26,905 nt of DNA from BOG-908 sp964657885 (GTDB lineage Bacteria > Pseudomonadota > Alphaproteobacteria > Acetobacterales > Acetobacteraceae), in NCBI GenBank assembly GCA_964657885.1, contig CAZZWO010000014.1, positions 1-26,905 of the forward strand, written 5' to 3'. This document shows, piece by piece, positions 1 through 8,908 of this stretch. A program made the translations under genes and the position numbers. The notes beneath the pieces were generated by a model. That model was not told the DNA's origin. It worked only from the letters and a program-made list of their open reading frames with translations, and searched no databases. Numbering within the stretch: position 1 is the stretch's first letter; each line of letters starts with the position of its first letter.

Positions 1-1
1 C

Positions 2-1564
2 GGCACGCTGCAGATCGGCGCCGGCACGCCGCTCGGGCGCATTTCGTTGACTGGCACCCTGCGAAACGGAACCATCGCCGATGCCGGGGCCGGGCTGGCC
101 TGCAATGGCGGCGCGACGCTCGACGGCATCACTTACGCCGGCGTGCTGGATTTGAGCCGGCCGTTCGCGCAGCTCGCCGTGGCCGATGGCCTGACGCTTG
201 CAGCCCAGGCCGGCAAGCCCGGCAGCATCCTGCTCACCGGCGCGCAAAGCCGGCTGATCGCGACCACCTCGGAGACGATCGACAACGCGGCAATCCAGCT
301 CGGCAGCGTCGCGCAATACTATGCCGGGCAGCGGCTCGCTCAGCCGGAGCTGGCGGGCACGCCGGGCGTGCAGCTCCGGCTCGGCGCCGGTGCCAGCATC
401 GCGCTGTCCGGCACGGCCGGCATGCTGGGCGACGCGGCGCTCAGCCAGTGGAACGACAGCATCGTCAACGCGGGCCAGATCTCGGCCGCAACCCTCGCCG
501 GCACGCTGACGCTGGGCGGGACGTTCTTCACCAACACCGGCGTCATGAGCGCATCGGCCGGTGGCATATTGCTGATCGACGATGTGGGTTTCACGAACTC
601 GGGCGTGCTCTCGGTCGGGACCGGCTCCGCCGTGCAGGTGATGCTGTACAACTACTACGCAGCACCCGTGGCCGGCCCGAACGTCTTCACCAACGCCGGA
701 ACCATCGCAATGCAAGGCGGCATCTTCCAGGAGCTGACGGCCAACGGGCTGTTCCCGGCGGTGCCGCTGGCCAACCTTGCGAACGGTGCGATCCAGGGCA
801 ACGGCATGGTGTTCGCGCAGATTGCCAATTCCGGCACCATCGAGGCGAAAGGCGGTTCGCTGCTGCTGGTGCAACCCGTGCTCGGGACCGGGAGCATGCT
901 GATCGATCCGGGAGCGACATTGGAGATCGGCGCAGCCCAGCCGGCCGGTCAGGTGGTCCGGTTCGCCAGCACCGGTGGCACGCTGAAGCTCGATCAGCCT
1001 TCGTTGTTCGCAGGCGCGATCAGCGGGTTCGTGGCAGGCAATCTCATCGACCTGCCTGGGCAGGTGCTGACCGGCGTCGGGATCAACAGCGGCACGCTGG
1101 TCGCCAGCACGGCCACGCAGAACTTCCGGCTGCTGACGACGACGCCGCTCGGGGGAGCCCTCTCGGCGGGGCATGACGCGCATGGCGGGGCGACCATCTC
1201 GATCACGCCGCAATCGGTGGGGGGCGGCGGCAATTCCGGTTCGGCAGCCGCGTTGCTCCCGGTCGGACAGCCCGGCATGCTGTTCTGGGCGTCTCCGGCG
1301 GGCGACGTGTTCCAGGGAAGTTCGGCCAACATTGCCGGTGCGCATATCAGCAACTGGTCGCCGTCCGACAGCATCGACATCACCGACATGTCGCCGGCGA
1401 CCGCAAAGCTCAGCGCGGTTCTCAGCCCCAACCTCGACACGCTGACCATAGCGGACGGCACGCATTCCACCAGTGTCGGCCTGACCGGCACCTTTGTCGC
1501 GAGCGCGTTCCACCTTTCAACCGACGGGCAAGGGGGCACCATCCTGACTTACGGTCACAGCTGA
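2..1564 (+). CDS. C-terminal part of a large beta-helical secreted/adhesin-like protein (5' truncated by window)
   Basis: The reading frame is open from the first bases of the window, so the true start lies upstream and the TTG at 47 is only an internal codon. The visible ~520 residues are rich in Gly, Ala, Thr and Ser, with repeated 'N-x-G-x-[IVL]' turns (FTNTGVM, FTNSGVL, FTNAGTI, IANSGTI) spaced as in right-handed beta-helix passengers. Near nt 980-1070 is a GGTLKLDQPSLF...ISGF...IDLPG segment. The end has a segment with TLTIADGTHS and FHLSTDGQGGTIL. Both segment types recur at the C-termini of large secreted repeat proteins of Rhizobiales and Acetobacteraceae (from memory of such families). 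No beta-barrel autotransporter domain follows, so type I-like export is more plausible than type V. The exact function is not recognisable. It ends in TGA at 1562-1564. Confidence 0.75.
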   Translation, partial: GTLQIGAGTPLGRISLTGTLRNGTIADAGAGLACNGGATLDGITYAGVLDLSRPFAQLAVADGLTLAAQAGKPGSILLTGAQSRLIATTSETIDNAAIQLGSVAQYYAGQRLAQPELAGTPGVQLRLGAGASIALSGTAGMLGDAALSQWNDSIVNAGQISAATLAGTLTLGGTFFTNTGVMSASAGGILLIDDVGFTNSGVLSVGTGSAVQVMLYNYYAAPVAGPNVFTNAGTIAMQGGIFQELTANGLFPAVPLANLANGAIQGNGMVFAQIANSGTIEAKGGSLLLVQPVLGTGSMLIDPGATLEIGAAQPAGQVVRFASTGGTLKLDQPSLFAGAISGFVAGNLIDLPGQVLTGVGINSGTLVASTATQNFRLLTTTPLGGALSAGHDAHGGATISITPQSVGGGGNSGSAAALLPVGQPGMLFWASPAGDVFQGSSANIAGAHISNWSPSDSIDITDMSPATAKLSAVLSPNLDTLTIADGTHSTSVGLTGTFVASAFHLSTDGQGGTILTYGHS

Positions 1565-1698
1565 GAGATTGTCCGATAAACGCTACTACAGCGGCCATCA
1601 GGAACGCCTTTTTGCGCTTCCGGTGCTCTCGGCCCAGCGGCCGCTCCGCTCCGGTTTTCGAAAGACGCCCCTGCTGACCCGCCGTAGCGCATTCTCGA

Positions 1699-1715
1699 AC
1701 GATCTATGAGATCGT
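1699..1715. repeat. Short perfect hairpin in the intergenic region before moxR
   Basis: ACGATCT (1699-1705) and AGATCGT (1709-1715) form a perfect 7-bp inverted repeat around a 3-base loop. It lies in the 271-bp space between the secreted-protein gene and the MoxR gene, which holds no convincing ORF. A NotI-type 10-bp palindrome also sits at 1636-1645. There is no T-tract, so it is not a classic terminator; it could be an operator or an mRNA structure. Function unknown. Confidence 0.3.
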
Positions 1716-1835
1716 CGCGACCGCATCCTACCCTCCACCTTACTCGGATGGTTTGCTGCGGGGCAGCATTGCGCTAGACCGGCTGTCACGGCGCGCGGCT
1801 CAGCTATGCGGCGGGAATGACAGAAGGAAGACGCA

Positions 1836-2681
<846 letters not shown>

Positions 2682-2705
2682 GATTGCCGCGGTAAGGTTG
2701 AGTGG

Positions 2706-3149
2706 ATGTGGGAGAAGACTTCGACTAGTGTTGGCTCGAGGGTGAAGATGACGACCGACGAGGAACCAACTGGCTGGTCAGCGGTGATGAGACTGGGCGA
2801 GGCCACAGCCGCCGCCATCCAGTCCCTTACCACGAAGGTAATCAGTCTTGACGCTTCCATGGCCGATCTCACGAGGGACGTAGGCGACCTGAAGAAGGAT
2901 GTGGGCGTCCTGCGGTCGGATATCCTTTCCGTCCGCACCGACGTCATGTCGCGTATGGATCGCCTGCAGGACAAGCTTTCGGCTGTGACCGACGATCTGA
3001 CGGTGAACTATGGCGCCGCGATGAAGAGCGAACGCCTGGCGCGCAACTCGTTGGAGGAAGTCCGCGACTTGTCCGACCACCTCACGACGATGCAGATCCA
3101 GATACGCCGCATTTCAGCCAAGGTCTTCGGCCCCGACGACGCGCGCTGA
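2706..3149 (+). CDS. Small coiled-coil protein of unknown function between moxR and the VWA gene
   Basis: A 147-residue protein (133 if the in-frame ATG at 2748 is the start). No family is recognised. Residues ~35-130 show heptad-like spacing of Leu/Ile/Val with many Asp, Lys and Arg (TTKVISLDASMADLTRDV and what follows), typical of a long amphipathic coiled coil. There is no signal peptide or membrane segment. Both starts have a plausible Shine-Dalgarno: TAAGG (2693-2697) for 2706 and GAGGG (2738-2742) for 2748. It ends one base before the ATG of the VWA gene, so it is almost certainly co-transcribed and translationally coupled. The sequence resembles the small DUF-type coiled-coil proteins found next to many operons; a role as an adaptor between ATPase and VWA protein is a guess. 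Confidence 0.7.
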   Translation: MWEKTSTSVGSRVKMTTDEEPTGWSAVMRLGEATAAAIQSLTTKVISLDASMADLTRDVGDLKKDVGVLRSDILSVRTDVMSRMDRLQDKLSAVTDDLTVNYGAAMKSERLARNSLEEVRDLSDHLTTMQIQIRRISAKVFGPDDAR

Positions 3150-3150
3150 C

Positions 3151-4329
3151 ATGTTTGCGACCTTCATCGAACAGCTTCGTGGCGCGGGCTTGCCGGTGTC
3201 GATCACCGAATACCTGACGCTGATCGGCGCCATGAAGCAGAACGTTGCGGATTACAGCGTCGAGGATTTCTACTTCCTGTCGCGGGCGACGCTGGTGAAG
3301 GACGAACGGCACCTCGACCGCTTCGATCGTGTGTTCGCCACCGTGTTCAAGGGCGTGGAGCAGGCACCGGGCGATCCGGAAACCGACATCCCCGAGGAAT
3401 GGCTACGGAAGATCGCCGAGAAAAACCTCAGCCCGGAGGAGATGGCGGCAATCGAGGCGCTCGGCGGCTTCGACAAGCTGATGGAGACGCTTCGGCAACG
3501 TCTGGCCGAACAGAAGGAACGTCATCAGGGCGGCAGCAAATGGATCGGCACCGGTGGCACGTCGCCGTTCGGCGCTTACGGCTACAATCCCGAGGGCATC
3601 CGCATCGGCCAGAAGGAATCGCGTCATCGGCGCGCGGTGAAGGTGTGGGACAAGCGCGAGTTCCGCGACCTGGATGGCGATACCGAGCTTGGCACGCGCA
3701 ACATGAAGATAGCGTTGCGCCGGCTGCGCCGTTTCGCACGCCAGGGTGCGGCGACCGAGCTCGACCTGCCTGGCACCATCCACGCTACGGCGAGCAATGC
3801 GGGCTCGCTCGACCTTCGTATGGTCCCCGAACGGCATAACGCGGTGAAGATCCTGCTGCTGCTCGACATCGGCGGCTCGATGGACGACCACGTGCGCACC
3901 TCGCAGGAGTTGTTTTCGGCGGTGCGCACCGAGTTCAAGCACCTGGAGCATTTCTACTTCCACAACTGTGTCTATGAACGGGTGTGGCGTGAGAACCGGC
4001 GGCGGGACGAAACGTCGCTGTCCACCTGGGACCTGCTGCGCACCTACGGCCCCGATTACAAGCTGATCCTGGTCGGCGATGCGACGATGAGCCCTTACGA
4101 GATCATCCAGCCCGGTGGCAGCGTCGAACATTGGAACGAGGAGGCTGGGCGTGTCTGGATCGAACGTCTCACCGGCCATTTCCGCAGCACCGCCTGGCTC
4201 AACCCGTCGCGCGAGAATTACTGGCCTTACACACACTCGATCGTACTGCTGCGCGAGCTGATGGCGCAGCGCATGTTTCCCCTTACGCTGACCGGCCTCG
4301 ATGACATGACGCGCGAACTCTCACGGTAG
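3151..4329 (+). CDS. VWA domain-containing CoxE-like protein
   Basis: A 392-residue cytosolic protein of the CoxE-like VWA group, the usual partner of MoxR ATPases. The N-terminal half is helical and charged. Residues ~140-200 hold a conserved Gly-rich stretch (GTGGTSPFGAYGYNPEG) and an Arg-rich segment. The VWA domain starts near residue 230 and has the metal-ion-dependent adhesion site DIGGS (239-243, DxGxS) followed by MDDH. A later GDATMSPYEI segment (about residues 310-320) fits the last MIDAS loop. The ATG at 3151 follows the previous stop by one base. Together with the MoxR ATPase it probably forms a metal-dependent remodelling complex; its client is not in view. Confidence 0.88.
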   Translation: MFATFIEQLRGAGLPVSITEYLTLIGAMKQNVADYSVEDFYFLSRATLVKDERHLDRFDRVFATVFKGVEQAPGDPETDIPEEWLRKIAEKNLSPEEMAAIEALGGFDKLMETLRQRLAEQKERHQGGSKWIGTGGTSPFGAYGYNPEGIRIGQKESRHRRAVKVWDKREFRDLDGDTELGTRNMKIALRRLRRFARQGAATELDLPGTIHATASNAGSLDLRMVPERHNAVKILLLLDIGGSMDDHVRTSQELFSAVRTEFKHLEHFYFHNCVYERVWRENRRRDETSLSTWDLLRTYGPDYKLILVGDATMSPYEIIQPGGSVEHWNEEAGRVWIERLTGHFRSTAWLNPSRENYWPYTHSIVLLRELMAQRMFPLTLTGLDDMTRELSR

Positions 4330-4416
4330 GATCGTCTTCGTTCATGCATTGCGCGGTCGCTATACCTCAGGCGGCCGGTTGGCTATGACGCCCGCAAGCT
4401 GCATCGGAGCGCCTAC

Positions 4417-5079
4417 ATGATCGTTGTCCATCACCTTAACAATTCCCGCTCGCAGCGCGTGCTCTGGCTGCTGGAGGAGCTGGGCGTTCCCTATGAGGTG
4501 AAGCGCTACCAGCGTGACGCGAAAACCATGCTGGCGCCCGAATCCCTCCGTGCGGTCCACCCGCTGGGCAAGTCGCCGGTCATCACCGAAGGATCGCGCA
4601 CGGTCGCGGAGACCGGCGCCATCGTCGATTACATCCTCGGCGAATATGGCCAGGGGCGGCTGATCCCGCCCGAGGGTACCGAGGACCGGCTGCGCTACAC
4701 CTATTGGCTGCACTTCGCCGAGGGTTCGGCGATGCCGCCGCTGGTGATGACGCTGCTGTTCAGCGAGATCCCCAAGCGCATGCCCGCGCTGGTGCGCCCG
4801 GTCGGCCGGATGATCGCCAAGAACGTGCAGAAATCCTTTCTCGGCCCGATGATCGAGGCGCAGCTCAAGTTGATGGAAACCGAGGTCGCCAAGGGCGGCT
4901 GGTTCGCCGGCGAGGCTTTCACGGCGGCCGATGTGATGATGAGCTTCCCGGTCGAAGCGGCTTCCGCCCGTATCGGCCTGGACGCGCACCCCGGCCTGCG
5001 GGAATGGCTGACCCGCATCCATGCCCGGCCGGCCTACCGCGCCGCGCTGGAGAAGGGTGGCGCCTACGCCTACGCCTGA
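4417..5079 (+). CDS. Glutathione S-transferase family protein
   Basis: A 220-residue cytosolic GST. The N-terminal thioredoxin-like domain (1-78) has the N-S-R-S-Q-R-V-L-W-L-L-E-E-L start typical of the family, with Ser10 or Ser12 as candidate glutathione-activating residue. It also has the cis-Pro motif HPLGKSPVI (48-56) and the glutathione-contacting ETGAI (65-69). The all-helical C-terminal domain contains FTAADVMMSFPV, the usual N-capping box region. Length matches bacterial GSTs. The substrate cannot be told from sequence. It stands alone, 87 bp after the VWA gene, and converges with dciA with only 4 bp between the stops. Confidence 0.9.
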   Translation: MIVVHHLNNSRSQRVLWLLEELGVPYEVKRYQRDAKTMLAPESLRAVHPLGKSPVITEGSRTVAETGAIVDYILGEYGQGRLIPPEGTEDRLRYTYWLHFAEGSAMPPLVMTLLFSEIPKRMPALVRPVGRMIAKNVQKSFLGPMIEAQLKLMETEVAKGGWFAGEAFTAADVMMSFPVEAASARIGLDAHPGLREWLTRIHARPAYRAALEKGGAYAYA

Positions 5080-5083
5080 GGCG

Positions 5084-5548
5084 TCAACCGGAGCGGATCG
5101 CCGCGCGAAGCCTGGCGAGCGCGTCGTTCAACGGTCCCTCGGGCAACCCCTCGATCGGTGTCGGGGCTACTTCGCGCCGGGGCGGCGAGACCGCCGGCGG
5201 GTTCACCAGGTCCTGAACGAAACGCAGCCGCTCAACCAGGCGGCGGCCGGCATGGATGTTGATGCGCTCGATCAGGGTGGCGGAAACATGCTGCAATTCC
5301 ATCGCCATGGGGCCGGAACATGCGATGGTGAGTTGGGTGCCGGACAGCCGGCGGGGTTCGGTTTCCAGCGCGAGGCGGGGGCCGACGATCGACGCCCAAT
5401 CCGACATCAGCAGCGCGCCCGCCGGCGAGCGCTTGCGGTAGGCGTTCCTGGTCAGCCCCGGCACCAGTTCGGACAAGCCGCGCGCGACGTAGGCCCGGCG
5501 TTCGAACCCGTCGGCGGCACGGTTGTCAGGCGGCGCGTTCTTCGCCAT
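5084..5548 (-). CDS. dciA: DciA-type DUF721 protein (putative replicative helicase loader)
   Basis: A 154-residue DUF721 protein, counted from the ATG at 5548 (MAKNAPPDNR). The ORF is open further upstream, but that extension is antisense of mutY and is discarded. The core (LSELVPGLTRNAYRKRSP..., SDWASIVGPRLA, GTQLTIACSGPMAMELQ) matches the KH-like DUF721 domain of DciA, which in bacteria lacking DnaC or DnaI recruits DnaB helicase. Position next to mutY is a frequent alphaproteobacterial arrangement. The two genes are divergent with only about 13 bp between start codons, so each promoter must lie in or very close to the other's coding region. Confidence 0.82.
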   Translation of the reverse strand: MAKNAPPDNRAADGFERRAYVARGLSELVPGLTRNAYRKRSPAGALLMSDWASIVGPRLALETEPRRLSGTQLTIACSGPMAMELQHVSATLIERINIHAGRRLVERLRFVQDLVNPPAVSPPRREVAPTPIEGLPEGPLNDALARLRAAIRSG

Positions 5549-5561
5549 GCACGCTCCCCGA

Positions 5562-6644
5562 ATGACCACGCCGCCCGACCCCGCCGAGCTTCTGCGCTGG
5601 TACGACCGGCATCGCCGCAGCATGCCCTGGCGCGCGCGCCCTGGCGAGACGCCCGACCCGTATCGCGTGTGGCTGAGCGAGATCATGCTGCAGCAGACGA
5701 CGGTTGCCGCGGTCATCCCGTTCTACGAGCGGTTCCTGAAACGCTTCCCCGATGTGCATGCGCTTGCCGCGGCGGACAGCAACGCCGTCATGTCGGCCTG
5801 GGCCGGCCTCGGTTATTACGCCCGCGCCCGCAACCTGCACGCCTGCGCAAAAGCGGTTTCAGCCGCGGGCGGCGTGTTTCCCGGCGATCTGGCCGGGCTG
5901 CTGGACCTGCCGGGTGTCGGCGCCTACACCGCGCGCGCGATCGCGGCGATCGCGTTCGGTAGCCCGGTCGTGCCGGTGGACGGCAACGTCGAGCGGGTGA
6001 CCGCCCGCCTGTTCGCCATGGACACGCCAATGCCGCGCGGCAAACCGGTGGTCGCCGCCCAGGCCGCCCGCTTCGGCGACCATGCGGCCGCCCGTGCCCG
6101 CGCGTCTGATTTCGCTCAGGCGCTGTTCGACCTCGGCGCCACCATCTGCACCCGCAAACCCGCCTGCGCCATCTGCCCGCTGGCGAGGGATTGTGCCGGT
6201 TTGCGGACCGGCGCGCCCGAAGCTCTGCCCCGCCGGGCGCCGAAGCGCGAGCGGCCGGTTCGCCATGGCGCGTTGTTCTGGCTGGTCGATGCGGACGGGC
6301 GGGTGCTGCTGCGCCGCCGTCCGGAGAACGGGCTGCTCGGTGGCATGACGGAGCTGCCGGGCACCGACTGGCGCGCCGAAGCCTGGCCGGCCGACGCGGC
6401 CAGCTGTGCAGTGTGGGGCGACACGTCGATGCCGGTCGATTGGCGTCATGCCGGCCGCGTTCACCATGTTTTCACGCATTTCGAGCTACATCTGGACGTG
6501 TTCGCCGCGAAGGTGGACCGCATCTCCGCGCCGGGCTTCCTGCGTGACGCCGCAGGCCTCGATGCGGAGGCGTTGCCATCGGTGATGCGAAAGGGCGTGG
6601 CGGTGGCCCTCGCGGCCCCCGTGCGATCGGATGCTGCTCCGTGA
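5562..6644 (+). CDS. mutY: A/G-specific adenine DNA glycosylase MutY
   Basis: A 360-residue MutY that removes adenine mispaired with 8-oxoguanine. Visible elements are WLSEIMLQQT with catalytic Glu40, the helix-hairpin-helix LPGVGAYTA (116-124, Tyr122), and the catalytic Asp140 in VPVDGNVERV. A cysteine cluster C196-C202-C205-C211 probably ligates a 4Fe-4S cluster. The C-terminal NUDIX-like 8-oxoG recognition domain has VFTHFELHL (303-311) in place of the E. coli FSH loop. The start is the ATG at 5562 (MTTPPDPAELLRWYD); an ATG at 5547 and a TTG at 5523 are also in frame, but the former overlaps dciA and neither extension looks conserved. The first Cys spacing is five residues, where six is usual (see findings). 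Its TGA overlaps the crcB ATG. Confidence 0.95.
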   Translation: MTTPPDPAELLRWYDRHRRSMPWRARPGETPDPYRVWLSEIMLQQTTVAAVIPFYERFLKRFPDVHALAAADSNAVMSAWAGLGYYARARNLHACAKAVSAAGGVFPGDLAGLLDLPGVGAYTARAIAAIAFGSPVVPVDGNVERVTARLFAMDTPMPRGKPVVAAQAARFGDHAAARARASDFAQALFDLGATICTRKPACAICPLARDCAGLRTGAPEALPRRAPKRERPVRHGALFWLVDADGRVLLRRRPENGLLGGMTELPGTDWRAEAWPADAASCAVWGDTSMPVDWRHAGRVHHVFTHFELHLDVFAAKVDRISAPGFLRDAAGLDAEALPSVMRKGVAVALAAPVRSDAAP

Positions 6645-7018
6645 TGCGGCTCTACGCGCTGGTGGCAGTGGGCGGCGCAGTCGGCAGCGTCGGCCGTTTC
6701 TGGCTGGCGGGGGCGGTGACCCGATGGGCGGGCTCCGCGTTTCCGTGGGGCACCGTGCTCATCAACATATTGGGCTCGCTCGCCATCGGCTGGCTGGCAG
6801 CGTTGACCGTGCACGGGCGCTACCAGGGCGCGGTCTCGTTGCAGGCATTCGCGATGGTCGGTTTGTGTGGAGGCTTCACCACGTTTTCCGCGTTCAGCCT
6901 GCAGACGGTCGAGCTGTTGCGAACCGGACAAGTGGCCGCGGCCGCGGCCAATGTGGGTGCGTCGGTGGTCCTGTGCCTGGCGGCGACCACCGGTGGCCTG
7001 TGGCTCGGCAAGGCGTAG
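6644..7018 (+). CDS. crcB: Fluoride channel CrcB/Fluc
   Basis: A 124-residue inner-membrane protein with four hydrophobic segments, the size and layout of the Fluc/CrcB fluoride exporter, which works as an antiparallel dimer. The family motifs are present: GGAVGSVGRFW near the N-terminus, GTVLINILGS (TM2, with the pore-region Asn) and GGFTTFSAFS (TM3 break, with the Phe residues lining the fluoride path). The ATG at 6644 overlaps the mutY TGA (TGATG), implying coupling; a GTG at 6641 is an alternative. No fluoride riboswitch is visible, as expected for an internal operon gene. Confidence 0.93.
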   Translation: MRLYALVAVGGAVGSVGRFWLAGAVTRWAGSAFPWGTVLINILGSLAIGWLAALTVHGRYQGAVSLQAFAMVGLCGGFTTFSAFSLQTVELLRTGQVAAAAANVGASVVLCLAATTGGLWLGKA

Positions 7019-7072
7019 GCAGGATCAGCGGGGCGGGCTTCAGCGCGTATTAACCCGAAGGGAGGCAAGGTG

Positions 7073-7825
7073 ATGGACTACACGGTTCCGCAGAATTGGA
7101 GCGGCTATACTTCAGGCGAGCACGATGTCTGGCGTACCCTGTACTCACGCCAGACGGCGATGCTGCCGGGCCTCGCCTGCCGCGAGTTCCTCGCGGGGGT
7201 CGAGAAGCTGGACCTCGGTGACGGCATCCCGGAGTTCGGCGCCTTGTCGGAGCGGTTGGCCGCGCTGACCGGCTGGCGCGTGGTCGCCGTGCCGGGCCTG
7301 GTGCCGGACGCTGTATTCTACGAGCATCTTGCCAACCGGCGTTTCCCTGCCGGCCGGTTCATCCGCCGCCCGGACCAGCTCGATTACCTGGAGGAGCCGG
7401 ACGTCTTCCACGATGTGTTCGGCCATGTCCCGATGCTGACCGACCCGGTCTTTGCCGACTACATGCAGGCTTACGGCGAGGGCGGGCTGCGCGCCCTTGG
7501 CCTGGAACGGCTGCACAACCTGGCGCGGCTATACTGGTATACCGTGGAGTTCGGGCTGATCGAGACCGATGAGGGGCTGCGTATCTTCGGCGCCGGCATC
7601 GTCTCCTCGGCCACCGAATCCCGTTACGCGCTGCACGACGAGCGGCCGAAGCGCGTGAAGTTCGATCTTGAGAGGGTGATGCGCACCCCGTACCGGATCG
7701 ACGATGTGCAGTCGTTGTATTTCGTCATCCCGTCGCTGCAGGCGTTGCTCGATGCGACCGTGCATACCGATTTTGCACCGCTCTACGCCGAGTTGGCGAC
7801 CGCCGAGGATTTGCCGCTGCCTTGA
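7073..7825 (+). CDS. phhA: Phenylalanine 4-monooxygenase
   Basis: A 250-residue bacterial phenylalanine hydroxylase that converts phenylalanine to tyrosine using Fe(II), a pterin cofactor and O2. The iron ligands are visible as His113 and His118 in FHDVFGHVPML and Glu159 in WYTVEFGL, the two-His-one-Glu facial triad. The N-terminus (YTVPQNWSGYTSGEHDVWRTLY) and YFVIPSLQALL near the end are typical of the aromatic amino acid hydroxylase family. It is the short single-domain bacterial form without a regulatory ACT domain. A Shine-Dalgarno GGGAGG (7060-7065) lies 7 bases before ATG 7073; a GTG at 7070 directly precedes it in frame. No pterin carbinolamine dehydratase gene (phhB) is adjacent. Confidence 0.95.
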   Translation: MDYTVPQNWSGYTSGEHDVWRTLYSRQTAMLPGLACREFLAGVEKLDLGDGIPEFGALSERLAALTGWRVVAVPGLVPDAVFYEHLANRRFPAGRFIRRPDQLDYLEEPDVFHDVFGHVPMLTDPVFADYMQAYGEGGLRALGLERLHNLARLYWYTVEFGLIETDEGLRIFGAGIVSSATESRYALHDERPKRVKFDLERVMRTPYRIDDVQSLYFVIPSLQALLDATVHTDFAPLYAELATAEDLPLP

Positions 7826-7909
7826 GCGGGCGGCTGTGTCCAACCGCACGCCGGGTTCGGGTCGATGCCTACCCGCCCGAAGTCACTTCTCGCGTGCCCC
7901 GGCGTTGCC

Positions 7910-7921
7910 TATAGCACCCGC
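7910..7921 (+). promoter_or_regulatory. Possible -10 element placed for a leaderless hisB transcript
   Basis: TATAGC (7910-7915) lies 6 bases before the hisB ATG. That would put a transcription start at or beside the A of the ATG. No Shine-Dalgarno is visible between it and the start codon. The -35 candidate about 17-18 bases upstream (around 7886-7892) is weak. This is a pattern reading only. Confidence 0.25.
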
Positions 7922-8542
7922 ATGAGCATCACCCTGACGAGCACCTCCGCCGGCGCCCGGGTCTCCCGGCAGTCCCGCAAGACTGCCGAGACCGACATCG
8001 AACTCGTCCTGTCGCTCGACGGTTCGGGCGAGGGCTCGATCTCGACCGGTGTGGGATTTTTCGACCATATGCTGACCGCGTTTTCGAAGCATGGCGGCTT
8101 CGACCTGGACGTCCGTGCACGGGGCGACCTGCACATCGACAGTCATCACACCGTCGAGGATGTGGGCATCGTGCTCGGCCAGGCGTTCAGGCAGGCGCTG
8201 GGCGACAAGCGCGGCATTACACGGTTCGGCCAGGCCCTGCTGCCGATGGACGAGGCACTGGCCGAGGCGGCGGTGGACATCTCCGGCCGCGCCCATCTCG
8301 CCTGGAACGTGGTGTTCGAGCGCGAGATGCTGGGCACCATGGACACCCAGCTCGTCGAGGAATTCTTCCGCGCGTTGGCCGGCAATGCGCTGGTGACCCT
8401 GCATGTGACGAGGCGAGCGGGCGGTAACGCGCATCACGTGGCGGAAGCCTGCTTCAAGGCGGTGGCGCGGGCGCTCCGCATGGCCGTCGCGATCGAGCCG
8501 CGTCACCAGGGCGCCATCCCCTCCACCAAGGGTGCGCTGTGA
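7922..8542 (+). CDS. hisB: Imidazoleglycerol-phosphate dehydratase HisB
   Basis: A 206-residue monofunctional HisB (IGPD), step six of histidine synthesis, Mn2+-dependent. Metal-binding His motifs of both half-domains are present: FFDHMLTAFSKHGGFDL, DSHHTVEDVGIVLGQA and NAHHVAEACFKAVARAL. There is no histidinol-phosphatase domain, as is normal outside enterobacteria. The start is ATG 7922 (MSITLTST); a longer in-frame start at 7865 adds residues not typical of the family. It opens a five-gene his cluster and its stop overlaps the next GTG (GTGA). Confidence 0.96.
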   Translation: MSITLTSTSAGARVSRQSRKTAETDIELVLSLDGSGEGSISTGVGFFDHMLTAFSKHGGFDLDVRARGDLHIDSHHTVEDVGIVLGQAFRQALGDKRGITRFGQALLPMDEALAEAAVDISGRAHLAWNVVFEREMLGTMDTQLVEEFFRALAGNALVTLHVTRRAGGNAHHVAEACFKAVARALRMAVAIEPRHQGAIPSTKGAL

Positions 8543-8904
8543 AGGTGTTCACCAGCCATTTCGGCGCCGGGCGGCAGGAGCCATTGCTGGTGCGTGAAGG
8601 GTTCTCGTGGGCCGCCTTCCTGTTCGGTTTCCTTTATCTGGCGGTCCACCGTGCCTGGGTGGCTGCCGCGTTGAACCTGGCCGCGCTGCTGCTGGCGTTC
8701 TGGCTGGTGCGGGCCATCGGGTCTGGTGCGCCGCTGCTGGGGCTGGCTTTGCTGCAGGGACTGTTCGCGCGTGACCTGCGCCGCTGGAGCCTGGGGCAGC
8801 GCGGCTTCACGGCGGGCCCGGTTGTGGCCGCCGCCGATGCCGAGCAGGCCTTCGCCCGCCTGCTGGATGCCCGCCCTGACCTGCTTGCGGGTGCGAGGCG
8901 ATGA
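8539..8904 (+). CDS. DUF2628 small membrane protein in the his cluster
   Basis: A 121-residue protein starting at GTG 8539, which overlaps the hisB TGA by four bases. Residues 26-60 are aromatic and hydrophobic (GFSWAAFLFGFLYLAVHRAW, then AALNLAALLLAFWLV), predicting one or two membrane helices, and this segment is the hallmark of DUF2628. A second weaker hydrophobic stretch follows at ~62-78. Proteins of this family sit between hisB and hisH in many alphaproteobacteria (from memory), but no role in histidine synthesis is known. Five bases separate its stop from hisH. Confidence 0.8.
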   Translation: MKVFTSHFGAGRQEPLLVREGFSWAAFLFGFLYLAVHRAWVAAALNLAALLLAFWLVRAIGSGAPLLGLALLQGLFARDLRRWSLGQRGFTAGPVVAAADAEQAFARLLDARPDLLAGARR

Positions 8905-8908
8905 GGTG

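Noticed and set aside
1562..1700. Rho-independent terminator after the first gene
   Set aside because: No GC stem followed by a T-run was found; CTTTTTG near 1608 lacks a preceding stem.
8726..8908. Extended start for hisH
   Set aside because: The extension is the DUF2628 gene read in another frame; the HisH family starts at MRVAVVDCGSGN.
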